Positions 33,487 to 43,149 of a stretch of 64,000 nucleotides of DNA are shown here, in pieces. Under the pieces are notes generated by a model that was given only the letters and a program-made list of their open reading frames with translations, made no database searches and was not told the DNA's origin. The DNA is from Clostridium sp. AM22-11AC. Lineage in GTDB: Bacteria; Bacillota; Clostridia; Lachnospirales; Lachnospiraceae. Position 1 is the first letter of the stretch; each line of letters begins with the position of its first letter. Where the stretch lies: assembly GCF_003473545.1 (NCBI RefSeq), contig NZ_QUCM01000012.1:1-64000 (forward strand), in the 5' to 3' direction. The position numbers and the translations under genes are program-made.

Positions 33487-34995
33487 TCAGGCTTTCTGCG
33501 CCGTCGCTGTAAGCGGTTGCGATGTCATATATCGTCCTACTTTATTCATTCTACTCATATGCACCTGATCTTTTTCAAAGCAGAACTTCAGTTCATTTTC
33601 ATAGCAGGTTTCTATCCATCTTGCATGGACTACAAAACAGTTTTTATCTTCCCAATATCCACTTAAACACAACTCACTATTTACCCTTCCATCTAGTTTA
33701 AGCCGGTTCCATCTCCAGGATCCATCTGTAGCAATCAGAACTTCATGTTCTTTTCCCTGCTGGCAAAACTTCATTTCGCAGGTTCCAGGTACAAATCTCA
33801 TGGTAAATTCTGTTATTCCCTCAAGTGGTTTCAATCCTGCATGGGAATTCTGGATCTCTGTTTCAAAGCCCATACGCCCTTCTGACACAAAATAGCATTT
33901 TCCATTTATTTCAGACTCTTTTTCTCTGTTGCGACTGCACTGCCGACAAGGTGCTTCCAGGGATAAATGAGACAGCTTCTCTTTCAGATGCGTAGATGCA
34001 GCTTCATCCTCCGGCAGTGTTTCTTCCCGGACTTCCCTGGCAAACTTCCATATTTCATCCAATGTGTTCTGCGCCCAATGAGCATTAGAAGCCGTTTCAT
34101 TCACGGAAATTATCATATCCTGATCTGGAAATACAATGGAAAACTGGCCCATTGCCCCGTCAGCCCGGTATACATTTTCCGGCTGGCACACCCAGATTTG
34201 AAATCCATAGCCAAGGAAATTGTCTGTAGCCTCTGGATTGCCATTTTTTTCTGTGGCAGTATCGATCTGCTTTGATATTGCCATTTTCACATATTCTTCG
34301 GATAAGATACGCTCACCATCCCAGACTCCGCCGTCTTTATAAAGCTTCATCAGCCTTAAATTATCCTCTGTTGTGGCATAAAATCCCCCGCCGCCAAAAA
34401 CTGTACCGTCTGGCATGCGTTCAAACAAAAAATTATCACTGTCAATGCCAATCTTATCAAACAGCCTGCTTTTTAAATATTCCTCTGTGGGAATTCCCGT
34501 TTTTCTCTCTACGATGGCGCAAAGAAGAGTGGACCCCACACTGTTGTATTGAAACGCAGTTCCTGGACGATGCTTAATAGGAACTTCCAGATATGCCTGC
34601 AGCCAGTTCTCTGTCACCTCAGGAAGCCTTTCCATTCCACTTCCCATGCAGAGGATGTCCTTTACCGTCAGCTGCTTCAGATATTCATCTGGATTCTCTG
34701 GTGCCTTCTCTGAGAAAATAGAAAGAATCTTCTCATCTAAAGAAACTTTTCCTTCCGTTACTGCAATTCCTACTGCAGTAGCAGAATAGGTTTTGCTCAA
34801 AGAATGGAGACTATGCCGAATCCCTGGCGCATAAGGCGCCCACCATCCCTCTGCACATATTTTTTCATGTCGCATGATCATAATGCCATGCATTTCTGTT
34901 ACCCGCTCCAGATTTTCAATCAGCTGTTCCAGACTCTTGCTGGAAATTCCCACTGCTTCCGGAGTAGTTCTCTCAAATTTCTTCCCTGTCATCAT
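33487..34995 (-). CDS. Beta-lactamase-fold serine hydrolase (class C/esterase type)
   Basis: 502 residues without a signal peptide. Residues ~60-75 hold SLHSLSKTYSA with the S-x-x-K catalytic pair (SLSK); FQYNSVGS supplies the YxN-like element; a third GG-rich motif lies near VFGGGGFYATTEDN. The C-terminal ~170 residues form a separate beta-rich domain seen in some esterase members. GGGAGAAAA precedes the ATG. It lies between the importer and the GH13 enzyme and may deacylate or de-esterify the imported sugar; resistance to beta-lactams is not implied. Confidence 0.8.
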   Translation of the reverse strand: MMTGKKFERTTPEAVGISSKSLEQLIENLERVTEMHGIMIMRHEKICAEGWWAPYAPGIRHSLHSLSKTYSATAVGIAVTEGKVSLDEKILSIFSEKAPENPDEYLKQLTVKDILCMGSGMERLPEVTENWLQAYLEVPIKHRPGTAFQYNSVGSTLLCAIVERKTGIPTEEYLKSRLFDKIGIDSDNFLFERMPDGTVFGGGGFYATTEDNLRLMKLYKDGGVWDGERILSEEYVKMAISKQIDTATEKNGNPEATDNFLGYGFQIWVCQPENVYRADGAMGQFSIVFPDQDMIISVNETASNAHWAQNTLDEIWKFAREVREETLPEDEAASTHLKEKLSHLSLEAPCRQCSRNREKESEINGKCYFVSEGRMGFETEIQNSHAGLKPLEGITEFTMRFVPGTCEMKFCQQGKEHEVLIATDGSWRWNRLKLDGRVNSELCLSGYWEDKNCFVVHARWIETCYENELKFCFEKDQVHMSRMNKVGRYMTSQPLTATAQKA

Positions 34996-35039
34996 TTTTC
35001 TCCCAAACTATAAACGTTGCAAATAGTCGCTAATCTTTT

Positions 35040-35936
35040 TTAGCCTTTTACTGCGCCTACAACTACACCTTTGATAAAATATTTCTGTACAAATGGATAA
35101 ATTAAAATAATTGGCAAAATTCCTACAACTGCCATTGCCATGCGCACGGAAGTGCCTGGAAGATCTACCATAGCCGCGCCTGCAATTTCACCGGCTCCTC
35201 CTGATTTTAAGAACTGGATATTATCCATAATGCGAAGCAGCAGGTTCTGAATTCCGTAAAGTTGCGGTTTTGTAATGTAATACAGAGCATTTACCCAGTC
35301 ATTCCAGTATTTCAGCGCTGTAAAAAGACTGATCGTAGCGATCACGGGCGTAGATAATGGAAAGACGATCTTCCAGAAGATCGTAAGTTCCGAAGCTCCG
35401 TCAATTTCTGCAGCTTCGATCAAGGCATCTGGAATACTGTTCTGATAATAATTCTTAACCAGCATAATGTTAAAAGCTGTGATCAGATAATTTGGCAGGA
35501 TCAGCGCCCAGATCGTGTTCTTCAAGTGAAAAAACTGAGACCACATCATGTAGGACGGAACAACGCCTCCATTAAACAGCATGGTAAAAAACACCAGAAA
35601 TGTAAGGATCTTTGAAAATTTAAAATCCTTTCTGGACATAGGATATGCCAATGTGGTAGTAAAAAGCACACTTAAGAGCGTTCCTGTGATTGTTACAAAA
35701 AAGGAGATCCCATAAGCCCTTGTGATCAGTTTTGCCTGCTTTATCATATAAAAATAAGCATCCAGACTCCATTTTGCAGGAAAATAAGAATATCCATTTG
35801 CGATCAGACTGTTTTCATCTGTAAATGACGCAATAACGATCAGAATAACCGGAAGCAATGATAAAATGGTCATGATACCTAATGTTATCAGAGCAAAACG
35901 GCGAAAGCTGCGTTCCCCGCCTAATCTCGTTTTCAT
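35040..35936 (-). CDS. Sugar ABC transporter permease (LplC/YtcP-like)
   Basis: 298 residues, six membrane helices, MalG-type. The EAA loop for ATPase contact reads EAAEIDGASELTIFWKIVFPL. The start at 35936 has GGAGG seven bases upstream and lies 18 bases inside a longer frame that overlaps the preceding permease. Importers of this CUT1 subtype usually share an ATPase encoded elsewhere, and none is present here. Confidence 0.88.
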   Translation of the reverse strand: MKTRLGGERSFRRFALITLGIMTILSLLPVILIVIASFTDENSLIANGYSYFPAKWSLDAYFYMIKQAKLITRAYGISFFVTITGTLLSVLFTTTLAYPMSRKDFKFSKILTFLVFFTMLFNGGVVPSYMMWSQFFHLKNTIWALILPNYLITAFNIMLVKNYYQNSIPDALIEAAEIDGASELTIFWKIVFPLSTPVIATISLFTALKYWNDWVNALYYITKPQLYGIQNLLLRIMDNIQFLKSGGAGEIAGAAMVDLPGTSVRMAMAVVGILPIILIYPFVQKYFIKGVVVGAVKG

Positions 35937-35953
35937 TTTATTGCCTCCTTCCA

Positions 35954-36877
35954 TTAAAACAGCGCATTTTCAGGGTTCATCTTACGGACCAGTGCATTAG
36001 CAGTGATAACCAGGACAAATCCAACACATGACTGGAACAATCCTGCTGCTGATGACATTCCCACATCATTTAATTCCATTAATCCTCTGTATACAAAGGT
36101 ATCAATGGTCTGGGTTACACCATAAAGAGCGCCTGAATTCATAGGTACCTGATAAAACAGTCCAAAATCAGAAAAGAATATCTTTCCGATCGCCATAAGA
36201 ACCATGATCGTGATCGTTGGCCTTAAGAGTGGCAGTGTGATGTAAAAGATCTGCTTGATCTTACCTGCCCCGTCGATCTTGGCAGCTTCATAAATACCTT
36301 TATCAATACCTGCAATGCTGGCCATGTAAATGATCGACGTATGGCCCACTGTCTGCCATAAAAATACCAGAATCAGGATAAACGGCCAGATATTACTTTT
36401 TGTATACCAGGATACCGGAGCCATTCCCAACACTTTCAACACAGTATTGTTGATAAATCCACTATCTGAATTTAAAAACGCAAAAACCATGTAGGAGATC
36501 ACCACCCAGGAAAGCAGGTATGGTAAAAGCAGCGCTGACTGATAAAACTTTGCCCAGACGCTTTTTACGATCTCTGTCAGCAGGATCGCCACAAAAATAC
36601 CAAGAGCTGTACCAATCACAATAAAAGCGAAATTATATAAGATCGTATTTCTTGTCATGATCAGCGCGTCTTTTGTCTTAAACAGAAACTTGAAATTATC
36701 GAACCCGCACCAGGGGCTCCCAAATACTCCCTTTGAAAAATCATAACTTTTAAAAGCCAGGAAGATCCCGAACATTGGGATATAATTGTTTATCAGAAGA
36801 TAAGCAAGGCCTGGCAATGCGATCAATAGCAGGGGGACGTTTTTTGTCCCCCGCCCCTTTCTTTTTCTCCCTGTCAT
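35954..36877 (-). CDS. Sugar ABC transporter permease (LplB/YtdP-like)
   Basis: 307 residues, six membrane helices, MalF-type with a short basic N-terminus (TGRKRKGRG). The EAA loop reads EAAKIDGAGKIKQIFYITLPLL. It starts 10 bases after the binding-protein stop codon, in the same operon, and pairs with the LplC-like subunit downstream. Confidence 0.88.
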   Translation of the reverse strand: MTGRKRKGRGTKNVPLLLIALPGLAYLLINNYIPMFGIFLAFKSYDFSKGVFGSPWCGFDNFKFLFKTKDALIMTRNTILYNFAFIVIGTALGIFVAILLTEIVKSVWAKFYQSALLLPYLLSWVVISYMVFAFLNSDSGFINNTVLKVLGMAPVSWYTKSNIWPFILILVFLWQTVGHTSIIYMASIAGIDKGIYEAAKIDGAGKIKQIFYITLPLLRPTITIMVLMAIGKIFFSDFGLFYQVPMNSGALYGVTQTIDTFVYRGLMELNDVGMSSAAGLFQSCVGFVLVITANALVRKMNPENALF

Positions 36878-36887
36878 AATAGCTCAC

Positions 36888-38441
36888 CTAGTTCGCGTTT
36901 TCTGCAGCCCATGCATCCAGCTGTTTCTGCTTTTCCGCAATGATCTCATCAATTCCGGCATCCTTTAAACTCTGCTGGAACTTTGGAAGTTCAGTTTCCG
37001 GATCAAGGCTTCCGCAGCGCAGTCCTGGAAGATACTGATTGATCACGTTATTTACTGCTGTATACTGTGTTTTCACAGTTGAACTGTCAAAGGTAAATCC
37101 AAATGCCTTTGATCTTCCCGCATTCTGATTATCCTCTTTCATAACTTTCTGTGTATCTTCGCTGGCACCTTCCAGGATATACTGGTTAAACTGGCTTCCG
37201 CATACGCCGCAGCTAAGCTGGGCTGTATATGGAACAGTGCTTGCGTCCTGACCGTCCGGGTATTTCACTACATTGTCGCTGACCTTTACATAATCTTTTC
37301 CTTCAATTCCGTAAATAATCAGGTTGATAACATCTTTATCTGTATAAGTTAAATTCAGGAATTCCAATGCCTTTTCCGGGTTTTTACAGGTAGATGCAAC
37401 TGCCCATGATACTCTGTTTACATCAGAAGTTCCAAGATACGGCTGGCTCAAACGAAGAGCCCCTATTTTCTGGCCTGTCTGAGAGGAGATCTGGGTTGCG
37501 GCGTCATTTCCACCATAGTTGGAGATGTAAGAAAATCCTTTTCCTGCGCTTAACAGCTCAATGGATGTACTGGTAGTCGTTGCTGCGTCACCCATAATAT
37601 AGCCTTTGTTATACCAGTCTCTTGCCAGTGTCAGGATATCCTTAAATCCATCTGTTTCATAGAAATTCTCAACCTGCATATCATCGCCATTTAAAATTCC
37701 AGTTGGAGATAAATAGCGGTCTCCCAGATAATCAAATCCATAAATGGTATTGATCATACCTGAATCACCTGGATTGACCGGTACCAGCGGGATCATATCA
37801 GGATAAGCCTCTTTTACCTTTGCGTATACATCAGTCAGATCATTAATATTTTTAATGTCTGCCGGATCTACGCCGATCTCTTCCATGATATCTTCTCTGT
37901 ACAGAAGTGTCGGCGCAAGAGCAACACCCTTATCAGCCGGAATACCATAAACCTTTCCGTCTACTACTTCTGTTTTCATAAAGTCCTCACCTACCGCGTC
38001 AATGGCGCCGGCAGCATGTTCCTTTACAATATCTGTAATGTCATAAAGCTGATGATTGGCAAGGCAGGTAGATAACTCCAGACCGCTTCCTGTATGGAAC
38101 AGGTCCAGCTGTTCCCCGCCCTGCATTGCAAGACTTACCTGCTGGCCATATGCAGAAGAAGCAATCGGCATTAATTCTACTTCCACACCGATCTTCTCTC
38201 TTGTGATCTCACTGATCGCTTCATTTACGTCGGACAGATCTTCAGGAATATTGTTAAATGATTTAAAGGCATATACGATCTTTGTATATTCTTCATTTCC
38301 TTCCGTTTTCTGATCTGTGGCAGTCTGCTGACCGGCTGTATTATCCGAACTGCTGCCGCATCCAGTCATGGAAAATGCCATTGAACCGGCAAGAAGAACG
38401 GCCGCCGCGCCTGCAACTCTGTTTTTCATACTTTTTTTCAT
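36888..38441 (-). CDS. Extracellular solute-binding lipoprotein (LplA/YtcQ-like)
   Basis: 517 residues. The signal peptide ends with lipobox FSMTGC (Cys ~28), followed by a Ser/Asp/Gln-rich linker. The long binding fold (YTKIVYAFKSFNNIPED onward; VYGIPADKGVALAPTLLYRED; WAVASTCKNPEKALEFLNLTY) is that of the large LplA-type sugar-binding proteins. It opens the importer operon downstream of the YesMN two-component genes. A 10-bp inverted repeat that includes the ribosome site AAAGGAGG lies immediately upstream. Confidence 0.88.
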   Translation of the reverse strand: MKKSMKNRVAGAAAVLLAGSMAFSMTGCGSSSDNTAGQQTATDQKTEGNEEYTKIVYAFKSFNNIPEDLSDVNEAISEITREKIGVEVELMPIASSAYGQQVSLAMQGGEQLDLFHTGSGLELSTCLANHQLYDITDIVKEHAAGAIDAVGEDFMKTEVVDGKVYGIPADKGVALAPTLLYREDIMEEIGVDPADIKNINDLTDVYAKVKEAYPDMIPLVPVNPGDSGMINTIYGFDYLGDRYLSPTGILNGDDMQVENFYETDGFKDILTLARDWYNKGYIMGDAATTTSTSIELLSAGKGFSYISNYGGNDAATQISSQTGQKIGALRLSQPYLGTSDVNRVSWAVASTCKNPEKALEFLNLTYTDKDVINLIIYGIEGKDYVKVSDNVVKYPDGQDASTVPYTAQLSCGVCGSQFNQYILEGASEDTQKVMKEDNQNAGRSKAFGFTFDSSTVKTQYTAVNNVINQYLPGLRCGSLDPETELPKFQQSLKDAGIDEIIAEKQKQLDAWAAENAN

Positions 38442-38450
38442 ATCAAGTAA

Positions 38451-38491
38451 CCTCCTTTATTTTGCCTTTCTGGGCTTTATTATAAAGGAGG
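38451..38491 (-). promoter_or_regulatory. Inverted repeat that includes the ribosome site of the importer operon
   Basis: CCTCCTTTAT (38451-38460) and ATAAAGGAGG (38482-38491) are perfect reverse complements, 21 bases apart. On the minus transcript the right arm is an anti-Shine-Dalgarno that could cover the AAAGGAGG of the binding-protein gene. A TATAAT overlaps the distal arm, so a DNA operator is equally possible. Confidence 0.5.
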
Positions 38492-38535
38492 TCCATGATA
38501 CATTTCTTTAAAAAATAAGTGATATTTTTTTGATT

Positions 38536-40128
38536 TTAAGATTTTTTTGATCTGCGGTATTCTCCCGGTGTGATCCCGGTATACTTTTTAAATACAGTAG
38601 AAAAATAAGAAAAATTGTCAAAACCCACTTCTGCTGAAATATCACTGATGCTCTTTATATCATCAGCCAGAAGCTGCTTTGCCATTTCAATGCGATAACC
38701 GATGATATAATCCTTTAAATTATGTCCTGTCTGCCTTTTATAGACCTTGGCAAGATATTCCGGAGTCAGAAAAAACACATCTGCAATGGTATCTCTGGAA
38801 ATATCCTCTTTATAATGTTCTTTCACATAGCTTTCGATCTTATCTGCCAGAGAAAGGGACCGGTTGATCTCATCTTCGTACTCCAAAGTACGTGATATTG
38901 CGTAATTCACCCATTTTATCATGTCAAACACAGAGCGGACCGACTGCCGCTGGATTTTCCGGGAGACTTCATCCCCGAATAACTCCGCAGCCTGGATCCC
39001 ATTCTGATAAAGATTGGTATAGATCAGCTGCAGGATCTCCTGCTGTATGACCAGTAACGTTTCTACCGATACGCTCTTTTCACGGGAAAGCTTTCCCAAA
39101 ACGGTTTTTACCGTATTTAAGATCTTCATCCGGTCCTTGTTTCGCAGATCATTTTCCATTTGCTTCAGATCAAGAAGCCTTGTATTGAACCCCGATGTAA
39201 CTGCCGCTTCTCCTTCACGAAATACCTGGTCAGACTCCAAGACATTTCGCAGCAACAGATTGACCACCTCATCTGCTTTATCAGGAAGCTGTTCCATGCT
39301 GCATGGAGTTCCAATACAACAGGTAAAGCAGCAGCCCACATAATCCTGTCCCGTTTTTATCAGCATATGGCATCTTTCCATGAGTACTTCTTCCAGTGTC
39401 CGTTTCCAGTCGATCACCAGAAAGAACAACGCCTCATTTACGATCTTTTTTATAACCGACGTATTTTCAACAGACTCATCTACAATCTCTGAAACCATTT
39501 TTTCCAGAGTAAATTCCAACAGGTTCTCTCCCAGTGCTTCTTTGGCCTGTTCCTCTCTGGCAACTCTTACTCCGATCAGGCATACCGGCTGATCGGCCAA
39601 AACAGGAAGACGGCGTTTTTTTATCTCACGGTCAATAAATTCCGGCTCTGCTCTTAATTCCCGCTCTGTCAAAGCCCTCCAGAAATTATTCATCAGCTGC
39701 TCCTGATTATTTCTCATCCATTTTCCATAATGGCTTTCTTCTTCTATTTTCCGCTTCTCCATGATCCTCTGGACCAGGCGCAAAAGTTCTGCTTCTACCT
39801 GCTCTACACGGAATGGTTTTACCAGATAACCAGCCGCCTGATAGCGGATCGCCACAGACGCGTACTGAAATTCTGTATGGCAGGTGAGAAACAGAAATTC
39901 CGAAGACATATCATTTTCCCGGATCCACTTAAGCAGTTCTGTTCCATTTCCCATAGGCATTTCAATGTCACAAACCACAATATCCGCAGGTGTATCTGCT
40001 AATATCTCCTTTGCCTTTTCAATGTTATAAGCGGTCATGACCTTATCAATGTGCAAAGCGCTCCAGTTTACGGATTTACAGATCACATCTACTGTTGCCA
40101 TATCATCATCCACGATCAATACGTTCAT
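38536..40128 (-). CDS. Response regulator with AraC-type DNA-binding domain (YesN-like)
   Basis: 530 residues. Receiver domain at the N-terminus (NVLIVDDDMATVD, phospho-acceptor Asp in DIVVCDIEMP), a long middle helical region, and a C-terminal AraC-type HTH pair (TPEYLAKVYKRQTGHNLKDYI and ISAEVGFDNFSYFSTVFKKY). It is partnered with the sensor kinase just upstream, whose end overlaps its start by 23 bases. It most likely activates the LplABC-like importer operon that follows 95 bases downstream. AGGAGA lies before the ATG. Confidence 0.9.
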   Translation of the reverse strand: MNVLIVDDDMATVDVICKSVNWSALHIDKVMTAYNIEKAKEILADTPADIVVCDIEMPMGNGTELLKWIRENDMSSEFLFLTCHTEFQYASVAIRYQAAGYLVKPFRVEQVEAELLRLVQRIMEKRKIEEESHYGKWMRNNQEQLMNNFWRALTERELRAEPEFIDREIKKRRLPVLADQPVCLIGVRVAREEQAKEALGENLLEFTLEKMVSEIVDESVENTSVIKKIVNEALFFLVIDWKRTLEEVLMERCHMLIKTGQDYVGCCFTCCIGTPCSMEQLPDKADEVVNLLLRNVLESDQVFREGEAAVTSGFNTRLLDLKQMENDLRNKDRMKILNTVKTVLGKLSREKSVSVETLLVIQQEILQLIYTNLYQNGIQAAELFGDEVSRKIQRQSVRSVFDMIKWVNYAISRTLEYEDEINRSLSLADKIESYVKEHYKEDISRDTIADVFFLTPEYLAKVYKRQTGHNLKDYIIGYRIEMAKQLLADDIKSISDISAEVGFDNFSYFSTVFKKYTGITPGEYRRSKKS

Positions 40129-41845
40129 TTTTTATCTCCTGTTCCTCACCCACTGCTGTTGTTTTGGGGATCCATATCTCGATCAGACATCCCCCTGTTT
40201 CCAAATTTGACAGGTGGATCAATTCCCTTTTCTGATACAAAACTTCCATGGTTCTTTTTATGTTCCACAGCCCTACATGATGTCCCTCCCTCGAAGGATC
40301 TTCGCTCTCAAAATTCATATACTGCATAACCTGTTCAGGAAAACCTACGCCGTCATCCTCCATACGAATATAAAGCATTTCTTCCCCCTCTTTTAAAAGG
40401 ACTTTTGCCTGTATCAGTATCGAAAGGCCGCTGTCAATTTTTACTGCATATTTGTATTCATTTTCCACAAATGTATGTAACAGCATCTGGGGGATCTTCC
40501 ACGACATTGCAGCTTCTTCCATATCAAAATACCAGAATACACAGTCCGGATACCGGAGCTGCTGCATTTCAAAATAATTTTCCAGATGCTGGGTTTCTTC
40601 CTTAAGAAGGACCAGACGAAGACCGCCTTTAAACATATAACGGACCGTTTTTGTTAATGCGTCAATATATGTCCGTATATCCTCATTCCGCTTCTGATAA
40701 CTCATACTGTAGATCGTTGTCAGGGCATTTAAAAAGAAATGGGGTTTTAACTGCATCTGAAAATATTTCATCTGCGTATCCATTAACTGGATCTTTTCAT
40801 CATAGGCCCTGATCCGAAGATTAACGATCACATTCATCATCCGGTTAAATGCCTGTGTAAGACGCTGAAGTTCTTCCGTATGATAATCTTCCTCTGCCCT
40901 CTGCTTGTAATCTCCGTCTTCAATCTCCTGGATCGTCTGCATCAGATGATCCAGGGGCCTGTGGATCTCACGGTGAATATAATGTAAAAGGATCATATCA
41001 CAGCCAATAGCCAGAACCATGATCAAAAGGATCAGAATACTATTTGTACTGAATTTTCCCAGAAAATGATTACTGCCGATCATTCCTGTAATATAAAGTC
41101 CTGCACGATCACTTTTAAGAGAGATCATCCGCTTTTTATGATCATTCTTCCAGGAATCTTCTATTTCCAAAGTCTCTCCCAGATACATGCTGTTTCCTTC
41201 TTCCAGATTTTCCACGCATACACCATTTGCGTCCGTAAGAAGAAAACTCTGACCGTCTGGATATTCTTTTGCCCGGATATCGGAAAGAAAAGTATTTTCC
41301 TTTGAAAATGCCGCCACACTCCAGTTGCTTCCCCTGTATATTTTCGCAATATAGGCATGAGTACCGATCTTTGTATAATACCATTGCGGCCTTCCCCGGT
41401 CTTCCTTTTCCATGAGATTCCAGATATAAGAGGCAATTGCCTCTTTCTCCCCATAAGAAACTCCCGGAGTGGACGCCGCGATCAGGTTTTTATTTAAGGA
41501 CTCTGCGATCAGAACGTAATCCAGCTCCGCATTGCTGATCACATCTCTTTTCATGCTCTTTTGAAGCTCCACAGCCGCATAATACCGGTCAGCCGGACTT
41601 CCGTAACATATCTGACCGATCAGATCCTGATTACCGGCGATTCCCTCCACACACTGATCCATAGCAATAAATTTACTGTCGATCTGTTTCATGTAGATCT
41701 GGATCGTAGACCATACCGATGACTCCTCACTTTCTTTTAAGAGAAGAAAGCTGCTCACAGTGTAAGCAGTCAGCAGCCATATAAGAAGAACCAACGTCAC
41801 TCCAATATAAATGCTGATCTTATTTACAAAGGACTCCTTCTTCAC
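40106..41845 (-). CDS. Sensor histidine kinase (YesM-like)
   Basis: 579 residues. Two membrane helices (~15-37 and ~265-290) enclose an extracellular sensor; a HAMP domain follows (IHREIHRPLDHLMQTIQ); then the LytS/YesM-type His kinase motif MQLKPHFFLNALTTIYSM with the phospho-His, and an ATPase domain (RMEDDGVGFP). It should sense an extracellular carbohydrate and phosphorylate the YesN-like regulator. Confidence 0.9.
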   Translation of the reverse strand: MKKESFVNKISIYIGVTLVLLIWLLTAYTVSSFLLLKESEESSVWSTIQIYMKQIDSKFIAMDQCVEGIAGNQDLIGQICYGSPADRYYAAVELQKSMKRDVISNAELDYVLIAESLNKNLIAASTPGVSYGEKEAIASYIWNLMEKEDRGRPQWYYTKIGTHAYIAKIYRGSNWSVAAFSKENTFLSDIRAKEYPDGQSFLLTDANGVCVENLEEGNSMYLGETLEIEDSWKNDHKKRMISLKSDRAGLYITGMIGSNHFLGKFSTNSILILLIMVLAIGCDMILLHYIHREIHRPLDHLMQTIQEIEDGDYKQRAEEDYHTEELQRLTQAFNRMMNVIVNLRIRAYDEKIQLMDTQMKYFQMQLKPHFFLNALTTIYSMSYQKRNEDIRTYIDALTKTVRYMFKGGLRLVLLKEETQHLENYFEMQQLRYPDCVFWYFDMEEAAMSWKIPQMLLHTFVENEYKYAVKIDSGLSILIQAKVLLKEGEEMLYIRMEDDGVGFPEQVMQYMNFESEDPSREGHHVGLWNIKRTMEVLYQKRELIHLSNLETGGCLIEIWIPKTTAVGEEQEIKNERIDRG

Positions 41846-41932
41846 TTTTGCTCCCTCCTAACCGGATTTTTATTATTCTATAGTATAACATTTCCGTCTA
41901 TTCTCCGCAATTTTCTCCCAGATCTCTTTATA

Positions 41933-41982
41933 CTAAAAAATCTCCTTTACCAGCGATCTTCCCGCCAGTAAAGGAGATTTTC
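41933..41982 (-). terminator. Terminator of the formate/nitrite channel gene
   Basis: A stem of about 19 bp (41937-41955 with 41963-41981) has a T run on the minus side, just past the channel stop codon. Confidence 0.85.
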
Positions 41983-41988
41983 CATTTA

Positions 41989-42828
41989 TTATCCCTCTGC
42001 CTTCCCATGCAGATAAAAGCACACGCCGCCAACCATAACAGCGCCGCCAATGATATTTCCAATAGTAACCGGCAGCAGATTAACAGTCACAAAACTGCCC
42101 CAGTTAAGTCCTGTCAGTTTTTCTGCTCCCAGCCCATATAATTCCTGGGCTTTCTGCACATATGCCGGGTTTCCTGCTGCAAAAATGCCTGCCGGAATAT
42201 AATACATATTTGCAACACAGTGCTCAAAGCCAGATACTACAAAGGCCAGGATCGGGAAGAAGATCGCCAGCACTTTTCCGCCAATATCTTTTGCTGCCGC
42301 TGCCATTAACACAGCTGCGCACACCAGGATATTGCATAAAATGCCGGAAAACAGCGCCCGCATAAAACTTAAACCAGTCTTTCCCACTGCCGTTTTAATG
42401 GTATAAGCTCCTAAAGCCCCGGCAGAATAATCATACTGGCCGCTGTGAGCCACCAGAAAGGCGATCAGCACCGCTCCTGCAAAATTCCCCAGATAAACGA
42501 TCAAAAGGGTCCTTAAAAGGCTTCCAAAGCCAATACGGCCTTTCATACATGCCATGGACATCATACAGTCCCCTGTAAACAGTTCTCCGCCTACAAACAC
42601 GATCATCATAAGTCCCACTGGGAAAATACATCCTGCAAGGGTCCTTGCAATTCCCACATCCGTAATATTATGGACTGCCAGACTGCTTGACTGGGCTCCC
42701 ATTGCAATAAAGGCACCCGCCATGATCCCCAGGACAAAAATACGCCTTTTCTTTGCTGCTGCTTTTGCAACAGCCGCATTAATATTGGCCGACACCACTT
42801 CCGCCGGCACATTCAGCAATGACTGCAT
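41989..42828 (-). CDS. Formate/nitrite channel family protein (FocA/NirC)
   Basis: 279 residues, six membrane helices. Family landmarks are FIAMGAQSSSLAVHN, GGELFTGDCMMSMAC, VYLGNFAGAVLIAFLVAHSG, and FEHCVANMYYIPAGIF. It is a pentameric channel for formate, nitrite or hydrosulfide. In a fermentative anaerobe, formate exchange is the likeliest role. GGAGGGG lies seven or so bases before the ATG. It is expressed alone; the repeat element at 42998 lies upstream. Confidence 0.88.
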   Translation of the reverse strand: MQSLLNVPAEVVSANINAAVAKAAAKKRRIFVLGIMAGAFIAMGAQSSSLAVHNITDVGIARTLAGCIFPVGLMMIVFVGGELFTGDCMMSMACMKGRIGFGSLLRTLLIVYLGNFAGAVLIAFLVAHSGQYDYSAGALGAYTIKTAVGKTGLSFMRALFSGILCNILVCAAVLMAAAAKDIGGKVLAIFFPILAFVVSGFEHCVANMYYIPAGIFAAGNPAYVQKAQELYGLGAEKLTGLNWGSFVTVNLLPVTIGNIIGGAVMVGGVCFYLHGKAEG

Positions 42829-42997
42829 CTCTTTCCCCTCCGTTTTCTTTTGTCATTTTGTTTACTTCTGTCATTTCATTTCCGCTTTGCTTTCTGACAT
42901 CTGCCATTTTGCAAAAACGCCGGGGATAATCATAACACAGCCCATTTTATGGAACAATCGGCTTTTCTCCTATTGAGAAAAAACAATCATTTATGCT

Positions 42998-43038
42998 TTT
43001 ATGTGTTCTTTATACCTGTGCTTACATCCTTTCCCTTT
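42998..43038. promoter_or_regulatory. Phased direct-repeat element, copy B
   Basis: Plus strand: TTTATGTG, TTC, TTTATACC (11-bp period), then CTTACATCC. It lies immediately upstream of a TATAAT at 43056-43061 that has no good -35, the layout of an activator-dependent promoter for the small gene at 43150. It is also 170 bases upstream of the channel gene on the other strand. Nothing else was seen in the 321-base gap 42829-43149. Confidence 0.55.
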
Positions 43039-43055
43039 CTTTATCCCTTTTCCCT

Positions 43056-43061
43056 TATAAT
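43056..43061 (+). promoter_or_regulatory. -10 element for the small membrane protein gene
   Basis: TATAAT with no recognisable -35; the phased repeats (copy B) occupy the upstream position. Confidence 0.4.
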
Positions 43062-43149
43062 AAAAATATCCTCAATAAACAAAGGTCTTATACCTTACAT
43101 TCACTGAGGACATCATTTATATAATTTCATTTATATGGGAGGGGTTTTT

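Noticed and set aside
33487..34995. Beta-lactam resistance gene
   Set aside because: The S-x-x-K fold is shared with esterases and peptidases; there is no signal peptide, and the gene sits inside a sugar-uptake operon.
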